Of a DNA stretch of 64,000 nucleotides, positions 37,160 to 47,099 are shown piece after piece; positions within the stretch are counted from its first letter, which is position 1; every line of letters starts with the position of its first letter. Made by a program: the position numbers and the translations under genes. The DNA is taken from NCBI RefSeq assembly GCF_019097595.1, contig NC_080714.1:8270759-8334758 (forward strand), given 5' to 3'. Under the pieces are notes generated by a model. That model was not told where the DNA came from and made no database searches. It saw nothing but the letters and a program-made list of their open reading frames with translations. The stretch is from Hemibagrus wyckioides. Its lineage: Eukaryota; Chordata; Actinopteri; Siluriformes; Bagridae.

Positions 37160-37258
37160 TCATTGTTTCCGCTCCTTATCCGCCACTCTCTTTGCCTTGT
37201 TTTGAAGGTACCGCTGTTTTCCTTCTTCAAAAAGCTTCTGCTCCTCTTCACCTTCCAG
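37160..37258 (-). CDS. acot7: ACOT7 last coding exon (C-terminal tail)
   Basis: The exon encodes 32 residues plus TGA (stop at 37162-37160). It reads LEGEEEQKLFEEGKQRYLQ, then NKAKRVADKERKQ. This matches the charged FEEGKxRYLQxKAKR tail that closes vertebrate ACOT7. The acceptor is TGCAG|CTGG with AG at 37260-37259. The preceding exon ends in phase 0, and joining them keeps the family spacing (15 residues from the proline-rich PLPVPPL to EEGK). The acceptor is preceded on the minus strand by a long (CT)n tract, and a branch-like TACTAA lies at 37346-37341. The 3' UTR continues to about 36825. The tail is less conserved than the hotdog domain, but length and motif leave little doubt. Confidence 0.93.
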   Translation of the reverse strand: MEGEEEQKLFEEGKQRYLQNKAKRVADKERKQ

Positions 37259-37261
37259 CTG

Positions 37262-37283
37262 CAGACAGACAGAGAGAGCGAGA

Positions 37284-37315
<32 letters not shown>

Positions 37316-37330
37316 AGGAGAAAAAGAAAA
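37262..37330 (-). repeat. acot7: (CT)n microsatellite acting as polypyrimidine tract
   Basis: On the minus strand an almost pure pyrimidine run of about 65 bases, mainly CT repeats (GA on the plus strand), leads straight into TGCAG at the last acot7 acceptor. Confidence 0.9.
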
Positions 37331-38699
37331 ATGACTACTTTTAGTACATTCACACGGATGTGAGACAGTGAGGTTTCCGGTAACACATCATTTGAAGGTC
37401 AGCTTATGACATCTTTCTAAATCGAGCTGATGGATGATGTGCTGGCTGCAATTATAATCAGGATGAAGCTTTAAAACCTGCATGTAACATATGATTATGC
37501 TTTAAAAGTCTAAGGGTTGACACGCAAATTTCCGACTTCCAAATCCAGCGTCCTCAAAAGCAGTTTAAAATGAAAAACTAAGACACACACACACACACAT
37601 ATGCTAGCAAGCAAAACTCATCAAATATTAATTCTATCATATCCTGCATAAATTCATACCATAACCACAGAGAAGTGGATGTGTCATTACATTCAATACA
37701 GATGTGTGTGTGGGGGGGTGTATGGGAATGTGTAGTCAGCACTGTGCAAGATATTGAAAGAAACCTGTCAAAAATATCACCTTTATGGTGGTGGGGGTGA
37801 CGTATTTCACTTTTCTAGAGCTTAAACAGTGAAAGCACTAAGGAGCCCAAAGTAAAACAAACCTGCTCCTGGTACTTGCTATAGAGAACGCATCTTGCAA
37901 AGAGCAGAAAGATCATTATTATGTGCTGCAGTTTTCTATTCTGGTATACTATTAATGGTATTAATATTTCACATTTCCTCATAATGTCAAAATGTGTGGG
38001 TGTGTCTTAATCAGCTCCTTTAGCTCCCTATGTTGTGAATCAGTATATTGATGACACACCAGCTCAGGCACTGGTAAGGATCCTGGCTCATTAAAAACAC
38101 AATTTCCAGCAACATGACTACATACTGTATACCATCACGACTGACATTTCTCAAAAACAGGGAGAACTGATATCTCTCTGACATTATTATTATTAGAAAA
38201 TGTAAAAAAAAAAAAAAATACAAAGCAGAGAGGCTTTATGATATGATGTCACTTCCACTAAGAAAACATAGTGAGCTTTGATGCTCCCTGGTTTTTTGTG
38301 TAGGGAGCGAATGTTCCAGTGCACTGGAAGACTTTAGCATTTTAAAGAGAGACCCCTGTCCTTGATCGGTGCCCTGAGTAGTGAACTTAGTAGCTGATTA
38401 CCTGTATTACTAATTCATATCAACAATGTTTTGGATAATGGTTTGGATCTCAAAGCCCGTGTAGATGTTGTATGCACATCCACAATCATTCCCATCAAAC
38501 AGGAAAGACTCATCCAACATGCACGCTACATTACACACAGCAAAACGTTCCTTGTTCTTCCACTACGCTGTGAATGAACCCATCTGGAATTCTGAAACTG
38601 AGCACTCAAACAAGAACTCAACAGGAATCCACATTTGGAAAAACATTTTCACACACTTGTGCTTTTGTACAGGCGTTCAGAGATGCATTTCTCCTCACC

Positions 38700-38965
38700 A
38701 CGGTAGCAAAGAGTGATTATTTGAGTGCCAGAAGCCTTCCTGTCAGCTCATAGCAGTCTGGCCATTCTCCTCTGACCTCTCTCTTCAACAAGGCATTGTC
38801 AACTGCAAAATGGATGCTGACTGAATTTTTTTTTTTTCACACCATTCAGTGTAAACTCTAGAGACTTTTGTGTGTGAAAATCCCAGGATCAGCAGTTTCT
38901 GAAATGCACAAACAAGACCATCTGGACGACAACCACGTCACGGTCAAAGCCAGAAGAGCTCACTT
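38700..38965 (-). mobile_element. Tc1-like relic, second family
   Basis: In reverse orientation it shows 'agcctt' with 'cctgtcagctcat', 'gtctggccattctcctctga', 'cctctctcttcaacaaggca', 'accattcagtgtaaactcta', 'tcccaggatcagcagtttct' and 'ccatctgg'. This is a body section only, with broken frames. Confidence 0.8.
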
Positions 38966-39649
38966 TGGTTTTTCATTCTGATGTTTGATATGAACTTTAA
39001 CTGAAGCTTTTGACCTGGATCTGTATGATATTATGCATGAAGCTTCTGCCTCATGAGTGGATAATTGGATAATTGCCTGAATGTGCAGATTTTCTGAATA
39101 ATCAGTGTGAATATATTATACCACTGAATTTAACAGAGAAAACGGTATATTATGTTTGATTTGTGTACTCGATGTATAAATCACAAGATAGATAATTGTC
39201 ATTCGACATAATATTTTTTTTTCCAGACATCATGTAGAGCCCTTTTCACCATTCTAAACAACGTCCTCCATGGACATTTATAAGGTCAGTTTTATAACAG
39301 CAGTCTTCCAACTGAATCAACCCCACGTGGTTCATTCCTATTTATAAACAAAGTCTTAATAACAAGATAAGTATGTCTTGAGTGTCATTTGTAATCACCT
39401 TCATTAGCTGAGAGATAAAACAATGGTGCTTAATTCTGGAGACTAGCTTTTCATAGCTACCCTCTGAAGCGTGAATATTTTCATCATCAGCTATAGGTCA
39501 CCAGGCAGTCATGCGCAGCAGTGGCAGATGGCGGGAAACCTCCAGGAAAGAGCCGTGCAATGACAAAATCAGGCAGGCTTTGCATGAGGGCAGGGTTCAA
39601 TTTTGATCTCATTATTAAAAGTGGTATAAAATGTATACAGAACACATAC

Positions 39650-39671
39650 AGTGTGTGTGTGTGTGTGTGTG
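39650..39671. repeat. (TG)n microsatellite
   Basis: A short TG run is seen directly. Confidence 0.9.
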
Positions 39672-39979
39672 AGATAAGCAGTGTATTGCAATTTGGAAGT
39701 TCAGGGATTTTTTTCACTGTATGTAAAATGTTCTAACAGAACAACACCGAAAGCCTAATCTGTACAGCCAAATGGGAATCAACATGAGCATTAGGGCTAC
39801 AAGCACTTCTACTTTAAACAAAAGGAGATTAGCGTTGCCAAGCTGGTTGCCTGGAGCAGAAGAAAGGTGAACTCCCCCTTTAATGTCAGAGCTCATCGGA
39901 AAAATACTCTCTTTCCCACTCTAGTGCAGCAGTAAACAAAACGACAACTGAATGAGACATCATTCAGAATGAGAGAAGG

Positions 39980-40395
39980 AAAATTGATTTCAGTGACTGT
40001 GGCGTGGTTGTTGCTGCCAGATGGTTTAGTTTGAGTATTACAGAAACTGCTGATCTCCTGGAATTGTCATGGATAACAGTCTGTAGAGTTTAAACAGAAT
40101 GGGGGGGGGTCGGGTAAAATAGTCAGGATGGTTTGAGCTGACAGGAAGGCAACTGTAACTCAATTGGACCAGTCGTTAAAACCATTGAACTGCCGTTGGA
40201 CTGGAGGTCCTTAACCCTCAAATATGCAGATGTACTATATATATAGAAGAAGAAATAATAAGATAAATAGTAGATCACTCTGGGCGTCTGTTAAATGCCG
40301 TAAATGTAAACGTAAAGAAAATGACCTGAAGGTGTGGTTCGAATTCTGTCATCCTGTCAGCCAGAAACAGGAATCTGAGGCTAGGAAACACTGGA
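39980..40395 (+). mobile_element. Tc1-like relic, second family, with internal insertion
   Basis: The left part reads 'tcagtgactgtggcgtggtt', 'cagaaactgctgatctcctg' and 'gagctgacaggaaggcaact'. The right part reads 'catcctgtcagccagaaaca' and 'ggaatctgaggcta'. Between about 40160 and 40340 is foreign sequence, including 'gggcgtctgttaaatgccgt', a motif of common fish SINE/LINE tails. Confidence 0.7.
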
Positions 40396-40934
40396 CTACA
40401 CTACAGATCAGTTAGGTTTATTAAATAAGATACACAAACACCTACTGATGCACATTTCAAACCCGGGCTTGTCAGGTTTGTGGTTTGCTCCTTGTAACCT
40501 GATGTTAAGATGCTCTGACAGTAGTTACAGCTGTAGCATTTAAAACAAAAGTTTTATTCCACACTCATTACTGAAGTGTACACGGCTGGCAAGTAGAAGC
40601 TAATTAATCCATATTGTCATCTCAAAAGACTGAAGACACTGGTGATGGTGGTGGTTTTTAAGATAATATATACAGTATGAGAGTCACCGTGAAAAACTAC
40701 TGATCATTTTATCCTGTCTTTAGAGTCAAGAAAAACATGCTCATGTTCTCTCTCTCTATGTCTCTCTCTCTCTCTCTTGCTCCTTGTAAGCAGCATCATG
40801 GTCACAGTGGTCACTGGCTGCCCTGCTGCTTGGAAAAGGCAGGTCAGCCATGCTTGCCTTGAACAAAATAAATTCAGTTGGCACACAATGTTCTTTAGCC
40901 AGGAAAAATGTCTGGCATTCTTCAAAGGCTATGC

Positions 40935-40935
<1 letters not shown>

Positions 40936-40968
<33 letters not shown>
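40936..40968. repeat. (TG)n microsatellite
   Basis: About 16 TG units are seen directly. Confidence 0.95.
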
Positions 40969-40970
<2 letters not shown>

Positions 40971-41184
40971 GACTTATGAACTTACGACCATAGGGAAGGA
41001 AAAGATCAGCCGTTAAAATTCGATTCAATCAAAGGTGATAAAGGTGGCTCTTATAAGTAAAGTCAATTTTTTTGACATAAGAAATAAAACATTTTGTTGG
41101 TCACTTTGGCGTGATGCACCCTGATGTGAAGCAGACTTACTGTTTATTTTTCCCAGAGAAGCAGATAGGATAACTACATTAGCA

Positions 41185-41216
41185 GGGGGTACAGGCATTC
41201 CTAATAAAGTGGCATA
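41185..41216 (-). mobile_element. Solo terminus of second Tc1-like family
   Basis: 'caggcattcctaataaagtg' is a near match to the terminus at 53.8 kb ('caggtgttcctaataaaatc'). No body sequence is attached. Confidence 0.5.
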
Positions 41217-42183
41217 GAGTTTATATCAATCAATACGACCAGATCTGCCCGGAGAAACCGCAAAGCTTTTACACTTAGATAAAAAACTGATTGTACTAAC
41301 CCGCAAGCTTCACATGAGCAAGCCCGTATCATCCAGTTGTGCACTTAATGAGATTTTGGTGCTCGGTGTCAGGAGATGCCACAACACTGTTTCATTCCGG
41401 TGATTGAACATTAATCGTAAACGTGGCCTTGGCTTCGGATGAGCTGTTATTTCCTCTGCTGATTTCTGTCCTTGCTCTTGCTTTGCGGCGTAACATATTT
41501 TTGGTAATAAGGCTAATGGTGTGGCCGAGAAGCAAAAGAACACGCAGAGCTGTTTCAGCAGACGATGTCGACATCGTTGCCGTGTGGCCTCACAGTTGGA
41601 CTCCTTGTTTTCTGTTGCATGGAACAGGTTGGGAATGGACGAGGGTCACCTGACCTGCGCCACACACAAATTCACGCCAGAGAGAACTGACACCGACTGG
41701 CCCTGACTATTAATTAGGCAAATGGATGTGGTTCTGGGAGGGGTCCTGTGGAGGACATAATCATCTCTTGCTGCAAAGCCCCTGAGCCTTTTGGCTCCTT
41801 AATTACACAAATTAACGCAGGAAGCCGCTTCAAATGAACCAACAGCCCCAAAGTGGCAGCTTTATGCAGGCAAAGAGGCATTTAATCCAACATTGATTTG
41901 CAGACTTTTCTGGAGGGCAAGGTGTAGGCTCTGAGGGAAAGTGAGCATGTAGGACAATTATTACACTTTTATAAAGGTAATAAGTATGAGCAGCAAATGC
42001 AGGAAAAGAAGTAAGCAAGCTATTATAACCAACCCAATCATTATCCTCTCTTACTTGACCACAGAAAATCAAGTAGAAGTTTCTGAGTCACTTAAAAAAT
42101 TTTCCCTGAAGGACACCAAATAACCCTAAAGTGTTCAAGCTTCATATAAAATTCAGGAAATTGAACTGATAAACACCTCAGTA

Positions 42184-42228
<45 letters not shown>

Positions 42229-42229
42229 G
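42184..42229. repeat. (TTA)n microsatellite
   Basis: About 15 units are seen directly. Confidence 0.97.
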
Positions 42230-42404
42230 CATTGATGAAGGCACACAGATCATAAACATACTCCTAAATTATGCCCAAATTTGACCCAATGGTGATGCTA
42301 GAGCGTGGCCCAAATTTGGTCAAAATGTTCCTTAGACCGTCCTCAATCATTTTGCCAAATTTTTTGTCCTAAGCAAGGAATAAAATGCATAAAAAATATG
42401 ATAA

Positions 42405-42460
42405 AAATGTCAGTTGCTCTGGTTAAGAGCGTCTGCCAAATCCAAGAAATGTAAATTTGG
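42405..42460 (+). repeat. SINE/LINE tail-like motif
   Basis: 'gttaagagcgtctgccaaat' followed by 'gaaatgtaaat' resembles the shared 3' tail of several fish SINE and LINE families. The family is inferred from memory of the motif. Confidence 0.45.
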
Positions 42461-43320
42461 AAAATCCAGTGTTTAGCTGATCCTCATAAGCACTCATTGT
42501 TAGGGTTGTAAACATGATAGCTTTCTTCATCCATGGGAAAAGTAGAGCGTCACGGCGGCATTGTTTCCAAGTGGAACATTAAAAATGTGACACACACATC
42601 TCCGGGAAATCCTGTAGAATCCAACCAATCAGATGATGCCTTTGAAACTTTGAAAGTGTTTCCGATTTTGTGCTCCATATGCAGCAGATGTTCAGCCATC
42701 GGTTTGTGGGCGTGACATCTGAGGCTGAGACTATATACAACCTAGCCAGAAGAAGAAGAAGAAGAAAAAGGAAAAAACAGGCTGCCTCTGCACCTTAAGT
42801 GCTTGACCCACCAATAATAAAAAAGTTACAGATCTTCTAACTATGCTTCACTGAGCCACGGAGGTCCCCAGAACCCATTAAGAGAACCAGGGGTTTAGGT
42901 TTCCTGATGACTGACCCAGGAATCAGGTTTTTCTTTTTGAATAACTTTTCTCACTGAACCATACTGCCCCTGAATCTTTCCTGGGTTTATCTACACTTTG
43001 CCTATACCCCTTGATTGCAATTATTGATCCTGTTCCTCATAATTAGTCCCATTTTTATCTCCTCAGCTTGTGCATATATACTCTATATAACTTTTGGTGT
43101 AAAACTAGGAGTTATATCCTACAATATTCTCTTGGAATATCCAATGGAAATGCACTAAACTTTATTTGAATGATCTATTGCTAAATGAAACTAAATGGTT
43201 TCTATCTCTGCTTTTTACCCCCTGTACTTGGAGATAGATACACTATATTGCCAAAAGTATTCGCTCACCCATCCAAATAATCAGAATCAGGTGTTCCAAT
43301 CACTTCCATGGCCACAGGTG

Positions 43321-43327
43321 TATAAAA
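43321..43327 (+). promoter_or_regulatory. TATA-like box of Tc1 transposase, copy 1
   Basis: TATAAAA lies 54 bases upstream of the ATG at 43375 and only 21 bases before an in-frame ATG at 43342. Transcription starting about 25-30 bases downstream would exclude the earlier ATG, which supports the later start. The same motif is at 48264-48258 in copy 2. Confidence 0.5.
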
Positions 43328-43374
43328 TCAAGCACCTAGGCATGCAGACTGTTTTTACAAACATTTGTGAAAGA

Positions 43375-44406
43375 ATGGGTCGCTCTCAGGAGCTCAGTGA
43401 ATTCCAGCGTGGAACTGTGATAGGATGCCACCTGTGCAACAAATCCAGTCGTGAAATTTCCTCGCTCCTAAATATTCCACAGTCAACTGTCAGCTGTATT
43501 ATAAGAACGTGGAAGTGTTTGGGAACGACAGCAACTCAGCCACGAAGTGGTAGGCCACGTAAACTGACGGAGCGGGGTCAGCGGATGCTGAGGCGCATAG
43601 TGCGAAGAGGTCGCCAACTTTCTGCAGAGTCAATCGCTACAGACCTCCAAACTTCATGTGGCCTTCAGATTAGCTCAAGAACAGTGCGCAGAGAGCTTCA
43701 TGGAATGGGTTTCCATGGCCGAGCAGCTGCATCCAAGCCCTACATCACCAAGTGCAATGCAAAGCGTCGGATGCAGTGGTGTAAAGCACGCCGCCACTGG
43801 ACTCTAGAGCAGTGGAGACGCGTTCTCTGGAGTGACCAATCGCGCTTCTCCATCTGGCAATCTGATGGACGAGTCTGGGTTTGGCGGTTGCCAGGAGAAC
43901 GGTACTTGTCTGACTGCATTGTGCCAAGTGTAAAGTTTGGTGGAGGGGGGATTATGGTGTGGGGTTGTTTTTCAGGAGCTGGGCTTGGCCCCTTAGTTCC
44001 AGTGAAAGGAACTCTGAATGCTTCAGCATACCAAGACATTTTGGACAATTCCATGCTCCCAACTTTGTGGGAACAGTCTGGAGCTGGCCCCTTCCTCTTC
44101 CAACATGACTGTGCACCAGTGCACAAAGCAAGGTCCATAAAGACATGGATGACAGAGTCTGGTGTGGATGAACTTGACTGGCCTGCACAGAGTCCTGACC
44201 TCAACCCGATAGAACACCTTTGGGATGAATTAGAGCGGAGACTGAGAGCCAGACCTTCTCGTCCAACATCAGTGTGTGACCTCACAAATGCGCTTCTGGA
44301 AGAATGGTCAAAAATTCCCATAAACACACTCCTAAACCTTGTGGACAGCCTTCCCAGAAGAGTTGAAGCTGTTATAACTGCAAAGGGTGGACCGACGTCA
44401 TATTGA
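43375..44406 (+). CDS. Tc1 transposase, intact, copy 1
   Basis: The protein has 343 residues starting at [10 protein letters not shown]. The open frame extends upstream to 43195 in flanking DNA, but the TATA box and family length favour 43375. The N-terminal part is a paired-like bipartite helix-turn-helix (about 5-115) with GRPRK at 59-63. The catalytic domain has WSD at 154, FQHD at 245 and NPIE at 280, the DD34E triad with 34 residues between the last two. A glycine-rich [12 protein letters not shown] box is at 189-200. The C-terminus has LPRRVEAV. It cuts and pastes the element into TA sites in the nucleus. Compared with copy 2 it has Gln155 (not Glu) directly after the first catalytic Asp, plus Ser235, Ala306, Thr318 and Thr335. 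No stop or frameshift is seen; activity is unproven. Confidence 0.93.
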   Translation: MGRSQELSEFQRGTVIGCHLCNKSSREISSLLNIPQSTVSCIIRTWKCLGTTATQPRSGRPRKLTERGQRMLRRIVRRGRQLSAESIATDLQTSCGLQISSRTVRRELHGMGFHGRAAASKPYITKCNAKRRMQWCKARRHWTLEQWRRVLWSDQSRFSIWQSDGRVWVWRLPGERYLSDCIVPSVKFGGGGIMVWGCFSGAGLGPLVPVKGTLNASAYQDILDNSMLPTLWEQSGAGPFLFQHDCAPVHKARSIKTWMTESGVDELDWPAQSPDLNPIEHLWDELERRLRARPSRPTSVCDLTNALLEEWSKIPINTLLNLVDSLPRRVEAVITAKGGPTSY

Positions 44407-44488
44407 ACCCTATGGATTAGGAATGGGATGTCACTTAAGTTCATATGCGAGTCAAGGGAGGTGAGCGAATACTTTTGGCAATATAGTG

Positions 44489-44576
<88 letters not shown>

Positions 44577-44577
44577 C
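44489..44577. repeat. (GATA)n microsatellite
   Basis: About 21 GATA units immediately follow the right end of Tc1 copy 1. Confidence 0.97.
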
Positions 44578-44650
44578 TTTATTGATCCTATGACAGAAAT
44601 TCTTGAAAGCTGTTGTAACATGCTGCTGCTCTCATAGCACCAGGAAGTAT
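44574..44650 (-). mobile_element. LINE 3' end whose tail is the GATA tract
   Basis: On the minus strand 'tttctgtcataggatcaata' and 'aagtctatctatc' read straight into (TCTA)n. This is the same arrangement as at 14.93-15.08 kb on the plus strand. The microsatellite is therefore probably a retrotransposon tail that expanded and later received the Tc1 insertion. Confidence 0.6.
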
Positions 44651-45652
44651 TTTTTCTGAGTCCTATGTCATCCAATAATTCCTGGAACAATCAAAATTTT
44701 GTTTATCCCCTACTTACTGCTTCTGGCTTCCATGTGTTTACAAGCCAGTGTGCTTGTAAGATACATCAGATTCGGAATAAAAGTGCATGTGCAAGACAAT
44801 TCTGAATGCCTGAAAAAAGGGAATATTATCTAGTCACATACACAGTCACACACAGAAAGCAGTCTAACTAAGCCATTAAAACCCTCAGAGGAATTTCTGG
44901 ATCAGCTCTTGCTGAAAAAAGATCGTTCTGTGCCAAGGCTGACTAATTAAGCCTAATTAAAATAAGAAAGACATTTTTAATCACACTGAAAAAAAAAAAG
45001 AACCACAAGTGCTGTTGTATCTGAAATCAATGCACTGTCTAATACTTATGAATATCGTATTCAGCCATCGGTGTTGTCGGGAACCAGATTCCCATGAGAA
45101 CCCCATGTGCAAATCCCGCACATCTGCTATAATCCGTACGAGAAAAACGCTGCATGCATACGGTGTCATATGATCAGCGGGTATGTTACCGACGATGATT
45201 CATTAAAAGTCTCTCGTCTGACCGGCTAATGAGTAACGTTCTCGAATGCTGTGCACTCTGTTTGTTAGAGTGACTGGAATTAAAACGTCTTGCTGCACAC
45301 GGTCTCGGTTGAACTTGTTATCTGGTGATTTTTGTAGACAGCGTCAGGGTGTTAAAGCAGAACGTTTCATTTAGGCAGATCCACTGGTGCTGAACATCAT
45401 CGTTTTTCTCTCCCGATGCTCGTTCCAGCTTGCCCTGACATTTGTAAATGTCATAAAATTTATTTTCTTTTCCACCATTAAGCACAGGAAATCCAAATTA
45501 GGGCCTGTATTTGGATTTACAGCATAATAGTATAAAACAAAATATTATTTGAATCATTGGAGAAGCGTGCTTTGTAAATAGCTTGCGTCCATGAACACGT
45601 TATGATTTCGATAACCTCGATTTAGTATCTCAAGCAAGAATGTGATGAAGCA

Positions 45653-45654
<2 letters not shown>

Positions 45655-45685
<31 letters not shown>
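45655..45685. repeat. Poly(A) run, 31 bases
   Basis: An uninterrupted A run is preceded by 'gatgaagcaat'. It could be a retroposon tail, but no source element is recognised upstream. Confidence 0.9.
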
Positions 45686-45689
<4 letters not shown>

Positions 45690-45889
45690 TATTTTATCAT
45701 CTGCTGAATAATAATGGTAGAAGCTTTAGCACGGATTTATGTGATAATTAATTACAATTAGGGCTATTCAAGTAGCAAAATACTGATAAAGTGGCTTCTA
45801 TTAGATGTTTCTTTCTTCAGTTTTTAATTGCTTCTTGCTTTTAGGTTACATTATATTACATTTGACATTACAGGGACTTTCTTTAGTCA

Positions 45890-46440
45890 GCATTTTCTAC
45901 CCCAGTTGTGTGGGTTTACCAGTACATTGGTGTTCCATTCCCATTTTTTTACCAGGCTTTAAAATGGAACTTAATTTATTAGACATTCATATAAACAAAT
46001 GTATTATTTTCCTTGCCTGCTATACATTTTATTGTTTGAAGATAATGCCTTCACGTTTTTTTCACGGGGTATCTCAGAGAGAAGAAATGGGTTTGATATC
46101 AGTTTACTGTGACGACGTAAACATTTGTGTGGAAGAAAAACTAATTGTTATTTTAGGAACTTTTCAATGAAAATATTGACCCTAGTAGGCTAGGTAAAAA
46201 CAGAAATACTTCAGGAAAAAATCCTAAGTGATTAAGCACTACAGTGGACATGACAAAAACAATTAATGCTGCACATGGACACAAGAAAACAGGCAGAAAT
46301 TTGGGGAAATTAAATACAAGTGTTCTTACACTTACAATACAAGCGATCTTAACACTACTGAAACTGTTTTGGACAATTTGGACAAGAAGAAAAATCCAGA
46401 ATGGACAGTGGTGTACACAGGTCATTTGCATTGTCTGAAT
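45890..46440 (+). repeat. Unnamed dispersed repeat, copy A
   Basis: 'catataaacaaatgtattat', 'aatgaaaatattgaccctag', 'aaaaacagaaatacttcagg', 'attaagcactacagtgga' and 'agaaaacaggcagaaa' recur in the same order, diverged, at 50165-50545. The first part also recurs at 61680-61850. No family is recognised. Confidence 0.55.
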
Positions 46441-47016
46441 GAAGCAACCAGCAAAACAAGTGGAAACTCTAAACACCAGTAACCTTCCTTGTCCCAGTGG
46501 ACTCAAGATGTGGATGTCGGTGTTGATGTTCATGCTGATGAATTAAACTGCAATTAACAGGAATTTAATTAGACAGATTGTGAGAGTTTGTTCTTTTAAA
46601 GTATTCTCACGCACAGCTGCCTCGGATACGTTATAAAGACATTCTTCCACGCGTCTGTGTCCCTTTATGGGAGTGAAGCCGTTTTCATATAATGATGATC
46701 TGCTTACAGTAAGGTGATAGCTTGCACAGTGATGGAGAAATGCCAAGCGCTCTGGATTGTCTTAGCGTTCCCACTGCTGAAGCCCTGCTCGCCTGCCAAA
46801 TATCAATACTGGCACAGTAGCACTAAATAATGAAGGGCAGGGGAGAAGAATAATAAGTACTTTGACATAAATTTCAAGGTAAATATTTTTTCTGCAGGTG
46901 CCACAGTGTTGTAAAACTGATTCAGAAAGCATTTCTGTTTAAAGACGGTCTTATAAAAGCAGGACTCGGTCACGTTCATGCAGCTTCTGTTGTTGAGATG
47001 TAAATAAAATCTAATA

Positions 47017-47017
<1 letters not shown>

Positions 47018-47096
<79 letters not shown>
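47018..47096. repeat. (TA)n-(CA)n microsatellite
   Basis: About 36 TA units followed by three CA units directly precede the left end of Tc1 copy 2. Confidence 0.96.

Positions 47097-47099
<3 letters not shown>

Larger units (their letters stand above)
43241..44488 (+). mobile_element. Full-length Tc1 transposon, copy 1
   Basis: The element is 1248 bp with perfect 29-bp terminal inverted repeats (43241-43269 and 44460-44488) starting 'cactatattgcc'. It is flanked by TA on both sides (43239-43240 and 44489-44490), the target duplication of this superfamily. It encodes one uninterrupted transposase. It sits in a GATA microsatellite, with 'gatagata' on the left and about 21 units on the right, antisense to acot7 within its last intron. 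It is nearly identical to the copy at 47097-48344. Confidence 0.96.

Noticed and set aside
41310..41706. Overlapping short frames in a moderately GC-rich patch
   Set aside because: There is no motif, no plausible splice-bounded exon and no match to the acot7 order; it is probably unique intron sequence.
43740..44690. 316-residue frame antisense to Tc1 copy 1 (and the 248-residue one opposite copy 2)
   Set aside because: These are shadows of the transposase gene on the opposite strand; the sense frame has the catalytic triad and motifs.
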